This document shows positions 1-4,367 of a stretch of 8,826 nt of DNA, piece by piece; positions within the stretch are counted from its first letter, which is position 1, and each line of letters starts with the position of its first letter. The notes under the pieces are model-generated. The model had not been told where the DNA came from, searched no databases, and saw only the letters and a list, made by a program, of their open reading frames with translations. Location of the stretch: contig JANWJI010000180.1 in assembly GCA_025449515.1 (NCBI GenBank), positions 1 through 8,826 on the forward strand, in the 5' to 3' direction. Made by a program: the position numbers and the translations under genes. Origin of the DNA: Nitrososphaeraceae archaeon. GTDB lineage: Archaea; Thermoproteota; Nitrososphaeria; Nitrososphaerales; Nitrososphaeraceae.

Positions 1-95
1 ATCCAGAAATGTTTAAACCTGAATTTTGATCTCAATGTCTAGGCAAATCTGTTCGTCAGATTCCGTTAATGAAAATCCTATCTTGTCTAAAAGTA

Positions 96-347
96 TCAGT
101 ACGTAGAAACTGAAAACCTTCCTTTAAGGGTGGCATCAATCAACCTCAACACGCTAGACGCAGTTTTGCGGTAGAATATTACCTCATTTCCATTGTCCTC
201 TTTAATTTGCAGTACAAATTCATCAACATCGGTCTTATTAACAAAGATTTTCTTCTTTATGCCATCTATTCTCATGCCATCATCCAGATCCAATGAATTC
301 AAATGGAATATCAAGTCTTTAGGGTTTATTTTCTTCTCTAGCCCCAT
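96..347 (-). CDS. Hypothetical protein, 83 aa
   Basis: I do not recognise this family. The 83-residue product is soluble-looking and rich in charged residues, with no signal peptide, membrane helix or cysteine motif. It begins MGLEKKINPKD and has alternating hydrophobic/charged stretches (roughly residues 33-60) that look like beta strands, followed by a short helix with Arg-Leu-Ile. The ATG is supported by a good archaeal Shine-Dalgarno on the minus strand (GGGTGG at 360-355, 7 nt before the start). This argues that it is translated from inside a longer transcript and is not leaderless. A possible 40-codon frame (460-338) overlaps its start, which would make a two-gene operon. The plus-strand frame across the same bases is taken as antisense noise. 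Confidence 0.6.
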   Translation of the reverse strand: MGLEKKINPKDLIFHLNSLDLDDGMRIDGIKKKIFVNKTDVDEFVLQIKEDNGNEVIFYRKTASSVLRLIDATLKGRFSVSTY

Positions 348-460
348 ACGTCAGCCACCCTATACAGGGAAGAATGATTATTTAATATAGATTTCTTGCT
401 CATGACTCGCCTAGCTTTATGTAGTATTCGAAGCGCCCGATCCCTGTCATGAATTTTCAA
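338..460 (-). CDS. Possible small basic protein overlapping the start of the next gene
   Basis: A 40-codon frame starts at TTG (460-458) and stops at TAG (340-338), overlapping the downstream ATG (347-345) by a few bases in the manner of coupled genes. The predicted peptide starts MKIHDRDRALRILHKARRVM. It is strongly basic with an amphipathic helix-like N-terminal half and an ordinary polar C-terminal half. An internal ATG (403-401) would give a 21-residue product instead. No Shine-Dalgarno precedes the TTG, but an A/T-rich tract around 488-500 could act as a TATA box. The family is not recognised. The frame is judged coding-like only from composition and from its overlap with the next gene. 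Confidence 0.35.
   Translation of the reverse strand: MKIHDRDRALRILHKARRVMSKKSILNNHSSLYRVADVWG
355..360 (-). promoter_or_regulatory. Shine-Dalgarno of the 83-aa gene
   Basis: GGGTGG on the minus strand lies 7 nt before the ATG at 347-345. It matches the GGAGGTG-type archaeal ribosome binding site and fixes the start of the 83-residue protein. Other genes in the window lack such a site and appear leaderless. Confidence 0.55.
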
Positions 461-543
461 ATGAAAGATAGAAATACAAATATTGCAGATAAATAAAACT
501 TTTCTTGGTCATCTAATATTGCTTGTTATATGCAGTTATTATT

Positions 544-557
544 ATCAATATATGATA
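544..557 (+). promoter_or_regulatory. TATA box for the CysRS/MshC-like gene
   Basis: The tract ATCAATATATGATA is centred about 25 nt before the ATG at 575. No Shine-Dalgarno lies between them, so transcription probably starts at or very near the start codon (leaderless mRNA), as is common in archaea. Confidence 0.5.
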
Positions 558-574
558 CTATCTAAAATCTAACC

Positions 575-1720
575 ATGAAATTGTTTGATACATTGAGGAT
601 GAAAGCGATCGGTTTAGGACCTCACCCAAGACAGATCAAAATCCTCGTTTGTGGCCCGACTTTATATGAAATGTGTCACCTGGGACATGCCCGAGTGTTG
701 TATTTTTATGACCTCATGACTAGATATTTTACTCACAAAGGGTTCCACGCTATGACGGTTGTCACTATCACGGACATAGATCCGAAAATTTCCGCAAAGG
801 CAATAGGGATTGGCATTTCGACACAGGCGCTCTCAGATAGATTCATGAATGAATTGTTACACGATATGTCTCTGTTGGAAATAGGTGGATTTTTGCTTCT
901 GGCCAGGGTATCAAATTATGTTAATGCGGCAATTGGTCTCATCAAGAAGCTATCGAGCGAGAAACTAGCATACTCAGCATCCGGCAATATCTATATAGAT
1001 GTTCGAAAGATTCTCCGATACGGAGAAATGTCTGGCATGTCCTATGACAGAATCAAAGAGCTCAGGATTGATATAGCGCCAAACAAACATAATCCAGGGG
1101 ACATACTTCTATGGAACTCGATTAATTTTTCATGTCAGCAATTTTTCGATCCTGCCTTTGGAAACGGTATACCATGGTGGCATATCCAAGACGCATCGAT
1201 AGCCATGTCAATTTTTGAAGGTCATTATGATGTTCACGGAGGCGGCATAGAATTGATTTATCCTCATCACGAAACTATTCTTGGACAATTGAGAGCACTT
1301 ACCAATATCGCTAGACCGGTAAATTGGTGGACTCACGTAGGCACGGTTACTATAAGAGGGAACAAGATGTCTAACTCACTATCAAACACGCTAAAGATAA
1401 GAGATATAGCAAGAGAATTCTTGCCCAACGTTATTAAACTCTACCTTTTGTCTAAGCACTATCGCGAAGAGCTGTCCTTTTCCAAAACCTGCCTTAAAAA
1501 ATATGCTGCTATTGACAAACTTATCACAGAATCTGTCATTTCAGAAAAAAACTCAGATTGTATTAGTTACAGTAACAAGATTTTTGCAAAATTTCAAACA
1601 TACTTAGATAATGACTTTGACACTCAAGGGGCACTCAGTATCATGTTGGAGGGAATAGCCAATGGTATTGACAGAAATATCCTTTCTAAGATGACAGATA
1701 TATTTGGTCTTTATTACTGA
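575..1720 (+). CDS. Cysteinyl-tRNA synthetase-like ligase without anticodon domain (MshC-like)
   Basis: This is a class I synthetase-fold protein of the CysRS/MshC group. Visible motifs are an N-terminal MKLFDTL strand, CGPTLYEMCHLGHAR (residues 26-40, the HIGH region), TITDID (64-69), LLW (178-180), PWWHI (200-204), HGGG (221-224), PHHE (230-233), KMSNS (264-268), KHYREE (294-299) and DNDFDT (345-350). The product is 381 residues, whereas CysRS is about 460. It ends where the anticodon-binding part would start, as in MshC, which joins cysteine to glucosaminyl-inositol in mycothiol synthesis. Zinc in E. coli CysRS is held by Cys28, Cys209, His234 and Glu238. Here Cys26 and His231 remain, but the second Cys is Asp206 and the Glu is Ile235 (that Glu is also absent in MshC). 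The last KMSKS Lys is Asn267. Residues IAM after the lost Cys resemble MshC more than CysRS. The role is therefore probably conjugation of an amino acid or amine and not tRNA charging, but the substrate is unproven. It overlaps the following GNAT gene. Confidence 0.75.
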   Translation: MKLFDTLRMKAIGLGPHPRQIKILVCGPTLYEMCHLGHARVLYFYDLMTRYFTHKGFHAMTVVTITDIDPKISAKAIGIGISTQALSDRFMNELLHDMSLLEIGGFLLLARVSNYVNAAIGLIKKLSSEKLAYSASGNIYIDVRKILRYGEMSGMSYDRIKELRIDIAPNKHNPGDILLWNSINFSCQQFFDPAFGNGIPWWHIQDASIAMSIFEGHYDVHGGGIELIYPHHETILGQLRALTNIARPVNWWTHVGTVTIRGNKMSNSLSNTLKIRDIAREFLPNVIKLYLLSKHYREELSFSKTCLKKYAAIDKLITESVISEKNSDCISYSNKIFAKFQTYLDNDFDTQGALSIMLEGIANGIDRNILSKMTDIFGLYY

Positions 1721-2489
1721 CAATCATATAGAAGACAACGAGAACAAGTTTTGTTCGCTGTGGACAACTTTTCAAAGAATCGATGACTGTGCCAACTTAT
1801 TTCTTAATAACAAACTGGGAGGAGACTATTTTTTTAATAGACTAAACAACCTCCAATTTTGTGGTAAAATCGAACATACCCTTGATAAAGCTTCCGAGAT
1901 ATGTTCGAAGAATAAGCATGATCTTTATGTTCATATTCCATATACCTCAAATAATTATCCTTTAATCGCCTTGCTTATAGAAAGAGGGTTCCGATTATTT
2001 GATAGAATGTATGTACTAAAGATAGCCAATCATCTTCATGTTACTGGTGACCGAAGTAGGCCTGGTCTTCATATCAATATAGAAGTGCAAAAGGAATCAG
2101 AACTGTGGGTCAGGGTTTTTTGCGATTCGTTTTCTGTTAGTACCTGGAAACACGAAGTAAGCAAAATTATTAATCGCAACAATAGTAATCTTGCATTAAT
2201 TATAGCACATATCCCTGAAAAGCCAAATAATCCAGTAGGATGCATGCTATTATACAAATTTCATAATATTACTGGTCTATATTGTTTAGGTACTCTAAAA
2301 CCCTTCAGGCGGAAAGGTATTGCGACCAAAATGGTTGAATTTGCTGCTTCCTACGAGAGACAAATGAATTCCGAATTTCTTATCGTTCATTCGTTAGCTA
2401 ACGAAAACACAGTTAATATTTACAGAAATTTGGGCTTTGAGACAGTTGCGGTCAAGGTGATACTCGCATCCAGGTTTTTACGATATTAG
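1704..2489 (+). CDS. GNAT N-acetyltransferase, two-domain (MshD-like architecture)
   Basis: The C-terminal half (about residues 120-261) is a GNAT acetyltransferase. A beta strand GLYCLGTLKP leads into the acetyl-CoA loop FRRKGIATKM (201-210, pattern R-x-K-G-I-A), followed by the motif B helix ANENTVNIYRNLGF (232-245). The N-terminal half ends in a GNAT-like tail, ALLIERGFRLFDRMYVLKI (89-107), without its own acetyl-CoA loop, which suggests a tandem GNAT with a dead first domain. Mycothiol synthase MshD has this layout (about 300 residues), and so do some unrelated acetyltransferases. The start is a TTG at 1704 inside the 3' end of the upstream gene. A stop at 1692-1694 excludes a longer form and the next Met is near residue 102, so TTG (17-nt overlap) is the best choice. 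Co-translation with the ligase-like gene suggests consecutive steps: ligation, then acetylation of the new amine. The specific acceptor is inferred only. Confidence 0.72.
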   Translation: MVFITDNHIEDNENKFCSLWTTFQRIDDCANLFLNNKLGGDYFFNRLNNLQFCGKIEHTLDKASEICSKNKHDLYVHIPYTSNNYPLIALLIERGFRLFDRMYVLKIANHLHVTGDRSRPGLHINIEVQKESELWVRVFCDSFSVSTWKHEVSKIINRNNSNLALIIAHIPEKPNNPVGCMLLYKFHNITGLYCLGTLKPFRRKGIATKMVEFAASYERQMNSEFLIVHSLANENTVNIYRNLGFETVAVKVILASRFLRY

Positions 2490-2556
2490 AATATAGACAA
2501 TTGTTAGTTTGCTATAGGCACAATTCTAGAGCAATTAATTCAAACCCAAAGATAAG

Positions 2557-2580
2557 ATCCTCGTACTTGGAATTGAGGAT
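2557..2580 (+). repeat. Inverted repeat, 6-bp stem
   Basis: ATCCTC (2557-2562) and GAGGAT (2575-2580) can pair around a 12-nt loop, about 70 bases after the GNAT stop. It may be a 3'-UTR structure. No T-run follows, so an intrinsic-terminator call is not justified. Confidence 0.35.
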
Positions 2581-2608
2581 ATAAAGAATGCAGCGACTTA
2601 ATTAACTA

Positions 2609-2633
2609 CGCGTCTGTTTAACACTCAGACGTG
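2609..2633 (+). repeat. Inverted repeat, 8-bp stem with one G-U
   Basis: CGCGTCTG (2609-2616) pairs with CAGACGTG (2626-2633) across a 9-nt loop TTTAACACT. It could fold in RNA as a 3'-UTR hairpin of the GNAT transcript or as a leader structure before the small frame at 2649. It was checked as a tRNA anticodon arm and does not fit (no acceptor or T-arm partner). Confidence 0.35.
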
Positions 2634-2648
2634 ACTAATAATGCAAAC

Positions 2649-2744
2649 ATGTTAGGTTTTGGAACTAGTAGAGCATCTGGAGAATGGACTTATCTTATGT
2701 CGTACATAGTTTGTCTTACTTTTGCTTTGACGGTCACGATATGA
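2649..2744 (+). CDS. Doubtful 31-aa membrane peptide
   Basis: An ATG-initiated frame of 31 codons (37 if the GTG at 2631 is used) has a polar start with Gly, Ser and Trp. It ends in a continuous hydrophobic segment, roughly YLMSYIVCLTFALTVTI, long enough for one membrane span. There is no Shine-Dalgarno. The frame is short enough to occur by chance, and no family is recognised. Confidence 0.2.
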   Translation: MLGFGTSRASGEWTYLMSYIVCLTFALTVTI

Positions 2745-2800
2745 ACCTAGTTTCGAAAGTTGGCAAGGATTATGGTATCAGGCATGAATTTCTCATTACA

Positions 2801-3967
2801 TCAAATTTCTATTTTGCCTTCTATAAAATCTATGAAATTTTTTTTGGCTTGGTTGTATGACATTTGCTTGGGTGGGTGCTTGAAACAATACGCGGAGACA
2901 CTTTCTAATGACCCAGAAATTCCCCGCTCTAGAGCCACCTTTGCGCCCCTGATAGCATCAATCATAATACCAGCGCTATTATAAGCATCAACAACTCTGA
3001 GCTTAAGATCGACTTCGACTGGAATATTACCGAAATATTTTCCTCGAAGATAGATGTACGATATTTTATCATTTTTTAGAAAACTGACGTAATCAGATGG
3101 TCCGATTCTCATTGGAATATCATAAGGTGCCATAGCTGCTACAGCGCTGGTTTTGCTAATCCTTTTGTCTTCTAATCGATCTTCGTCGAGCATGTTATAA
3201 AAATCCATATCACCACCAATGTTCAATTGATATGTCTCATCTATGTTCACTCCCCTATCCACAAACAGTTTTGCTAATGTCTTATGAAGAACAGTCGCTC
3301 CGATTTGACTCATCACATCGTCTCCTGCACACGGTATACCTTTACTATCGAACGCTTGCTGCCACTTTGGCGAAGATGCAATAAACACTGGAATAGCATT
3401 AATAAAACATACTCCAGTTTCAAGACACTTTTCAGCATAGAATTTTGTTGCATCCCTACTTCCTACCGGCAGATAGTTTAACAAGATTTCTGCATGTGTA
3501 TCTTTCAAAGTTTGAGCAACATCAGTAAATGCTTCGTTTGATATCTGCACTTTCCCGTGGTAATGGTCGCCTATGCCATCCAATACTTCAGCTTTTTGTA
3601 CCTTTACGTCCATATTGTCAACACTGGAGGTGAACACGGTATTATTTGGCTCGGCAAATATTGCTTGAGAGAGATCTTTGCCGACTTTCGATTCAATCAC
3701 ATCAAATGCAGCTACGAATTCCACGTCATCTGGGTCATAGCCTCCCAAATTATAAGCAGTCAGTCCCAGACTACTTGTGCGACTATGTTCAATATTTTTT
3801 TCATCTGTATTAGATTCAGCGTTATTACGGTTACTGTTATACCTAAGCGTATCATCAGATTTTAGACGAGTATCACTTCTATTTGCATGATAATAATTAA
3901 TACCCTGCACTAGGGCTGAGGCACAATTTCCTATTCCAGCTATAGCAACCCTAATTTTTTTAGCCAT
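2801..3967 (-). CDS. ino1: Inositol-1-phosphate synthase
   Basis: This enzyme converts glucose 6-phosphate to 1L-myo-inositol 1-phosphate with NAD+ as recycled cofactor. The product feeds inositol phospholipids, compatible solutes and, in mycothiol-forming organisms, the glycosyl acceptor of MshA. The N-terminal Rossmann loop is VAIAGIGNCASALVQG (8-22), and the NAD domain continues at DVEFVAAFDV (81-90). Conserved family blocks follow: NYLPVGS (164-170), INAIPVFIAS (189-198), GDDVMSQIGAT (215-225), LNIGGDMDFYNML (248-260), EDKRISKTSAV (266-276, with the catalytic-type lysines), IGPSDY (288-293) and NSAGIMIDAIRGAK (330-343). The protein aligns by eye with the short actinobacterial/archaeal form (M. 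tuberculosis Ino1), not the 500-residue eukaryotic form. Residues about 31-66 are a polar Asn/Ser/Asp/Arg-rich insert inside the nucleotide-binding domain. It is convergent with the MshC-like/GNAT pair. The ATG is fixed by a TATA box 26 nt upstream, so the message is probably leaderless. Confidence 0.93.
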   Translation of the reverse strand: MAKKIRVAIAGIGNCASALVQGINYYHANRSDTRLKSDDTLRYNSNRNNAESNTDEKNIEHSRTSSLGLTAYNLGGYDPDDVEFVAAFDVIESKVGKDLSQAIFAEPNNTVFTSSVDNMDVKVQKAEVLDGIGDHYHGKVQISNEAFTDVAQTLKDTHAEILLNYLPVGSRDATKFYAEKCLETGVCFINAIPVFIASSPKWQQAFDSKGIPCAGDDVMSQIGATVLHKTLAKLFVDRGVNIDETYQLNIGGDMDFYNMLDEDRLEDKRISKTSAVAAMAPYDIPMRIGPSDYVSFLKNDKISYIYLRGKYFGNIPVEVDLKLRVVDAYNSAGIMIDAIRGAKVALERGISGSLESVSAYCFKHPPKQMSYNQAKKNFIDFIEGKIEI

Positions 3968-3985
3968 GAAAGATTCCCATAAGAT

Positions 3986-4000
3986 TGTATATATATATTG
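3986..4000 (-). promoter_or_regulatory. TATA box of ino1, nearly symmetric
   Basis: The alternating TATATATATATT tract (3988-3999) is centred 26-27 nt from the ino1 ATG (3967), ideal for leaderless transcription. Because it reads almost the same on both strands, it could also fire rightward, with a start near 4019, the very beginning of the stop-free frame at 4018-4218. Confidence 0.6.
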
Positions 4001-4017
4001 TTGCTACACCTCGCTAG

Positions 4018-4218
4018 ATATCTAAATCTGTACCGAAGAGAATTAAGCAAGATCCTCTACATTGTAGCGAAGAAATACTCATAATCCAATTTCTCAAATT
4101 GGATAGACTAGGTCAACAGATTGCTAATACCACTGATGAGAACATTAGCCAAGATAAGCTCCTTTGTCTACGTGCTGACCTTGTCCTAGGTCATTTCGAT
4201 TCTAGTTTAAATATTTAA
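4018..4218 (+). pseudogene. Stop-free 66-codon frame lacking a normal start; possible gene remnant
   Basis: After a TAG at 4015-4017 the frame stays open to TAA at 4216-4218. Its translation looks protein-like: a polar basic start (SKSVPKRIKQDP) and two amphipathic helices, roughly EEILIIQFLKLDRLGQQI and SQDKLLCLRADLVLGHF. There is no ATG or GTG; the only usual alternative start is TTG at 4099, which would leave 39 residues. It may be a decayed gene, a gene with an unusual start, or chance. The family is not recognised. The 9-bp hairpin at 4084-4104 lies within it, and its stop overlaps the tRNA promoter. Confidence 0.3.
4084..4104. repeat. Perfect 9-bp inverted repeat with 3-nt loop
   Basis: ATCCAATTT (4084-4092) and AAATTGGAT (4096-4104) are exact reverse complements separated by CTC. 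As DNA it is a near-palindrome suited to a dimeric regulator; as RNA it is a tight hairpin. It lies about 117-137 nt upstream of the ino1 start on the minus strand and about 140-160 nt upstream of the tRNA gene. Confidence 0.5.
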
Positions 4219-4219
4219 A
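4206..4219 (+). promoter_or_regulatory. TATA box of tRNA-Arg, perfect palindrome
   Basis: TTTAAATATTTAAA is centred about 32 nt before the mature tRNA 5' end at 4245. This fits a TATA box 25-27 nt before a start site a few bases upstream of the tRNA. The 14-mer is its own reverse complement. Confidence 0.6.
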
Positions 4220-4259
4220 TTGGCGCTTGGACGCAAAATCTAGTGGGCTTGTAGCGCAG

Positions 4260-4281
4260 ACCAAAAACTTGGGCGAAAAAT
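4260..4281 (+). other. Extra segment inside the tRNA D-loop (candidate intron)
   Basis: About 19 bases beyond a normal D-loop, consisting of two A5 runs flanking CTTGGGCG. CCAA and TTGG inside it can form a small hairpin (4261-4272). The segment resembles the flank just upstream of the gene (CTTGGACGCAAAATC at 4226-4240), hinting at a local duplication. The exact splice points are not determined. Confidence 0.5.
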
Positions 4282-4291
4282 GGATAGCGTG

Positions 4292-4338
4292 GACGCCTCC
4301 TAAGCGTCAGGTCGAGGGTTCAAATCCCTCCGAGCCCG
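4292..4338 (+). other. Probable attachment site (attL/attR) in the 3' half of tRNA-Arg
   Basis: Tyrosine integrases of archaeal elements commonly recombine within the anticodon or T-arm half of a tRNA gene and restore it on insertion. Here the integrase gene begins about 30-57 bases after the tRNA 3' end and reads away from it. The core length cannot be set because the second att copy is not in this window; no repeat of the T-arm segment was found in the remaining 4.5 kb. Confidence 0.5.
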
Positions 4339-4350
4339 AATCATTATTGT

Positions 4351-4362
4351 CCATTTAATTAG
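4351..4362 (+). promoter_or_regulatory. Possible TATA box of the integrase
   Basis: CCATTTAATTAG lies just after the tRNA, about 38 nt before ATG 4395 and too close to TTG 4368 to serve a leaderless message from that codon. If it is the promoter, transcription starts near 4383 and the ATG at 4395 is the real start. Confidence 0.3.
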
Positions 4363-4367
4363 GCCCT

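Larger units (their letters stand above)
2490..2800. other. Convergent intergenic region with two hairpins and a doubtful small ORF
   Basis: This 311-base spacer separates two convergent genes. It holds two short inverted repeats (2557-2580 and 2609-2633), listed separately, and a 31-codon frame (2649-2744) that could encode a tiny membrane peptide. Nothing else convincing was seen: no tRNA, no long ORF and no clear oligo-T terminator. Confidence 0.5.
4245..4338 (+). tRNA. tRNA-Arg (anticodon CCT) with an enlarged D-loop / probable intron
   Basis: The cloverleaf can be built by eye. The 7-bp acceptor stem pairs GGGCTTG (4245-4251) with CGAGCCC (4331-4337), leaving discriminator G4338. The D-stem pairs GCGC (4254-4257) with GCGT (4287-4290). 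The anticodon stem pairs GACGC (4292-4296) with GCGTC (4304-4308) around loop CTCCTAA, so the anticodon is CCT (4299-4301), reading AGG arginine codons. The variable loop is AGGTC. The T-arm is GAGGG-TTCAAAT-CCCTC (4314-4330). CCA is not encoded. The D-loop (4258-4286) is 29 nt where about 10 is normal. It keeps AG at the start and GGATA at the end, so roughly 19 extra bases (within 4260-4281) are probably a non-canonical archaeal intron. I could not draw a clean bulge-helix-bulge, so an insertion that damages the gene is possible. Confidence 0.85.

Noticed and set aside
193..390. Plus-strand 65-codon frame
   Set aside because: It lies antisense to the 83-aa gene, which has a good Shine-Dalgarno; its Ser/Phe-rich translation is typical of a shadow frame.
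575..1720. Housekeeping cysteinyl-tRNA synthetase
   Set aside because: It lacks the anticodon-binding region and has lost a zinc Cys, the zinc Glu and a KMSKS lysine, so it is unlikely to be the cell's main CysRS.
2069..2257. Minus-strand 62-codon frame
   Set aside because: Antisense to the GNAT domain, with no independent signal.
2609..2633. tRNA anticodon arm or tRNA fragment
   Set aside because: The loop is 9 nt and no acceptor, D or T-arm can be built around it.
2760..2984. Plus-strand 74-codon frame
   Set aside because: It runs mostly antisense through the conserved 3' end of ino1.
3284..3865. Two plus-strand frames
   Set aside because: Both are antisense to conserved blocks of inositol-1-phosphate synthase and have Cys/Ile/Ser-rich noise composition.
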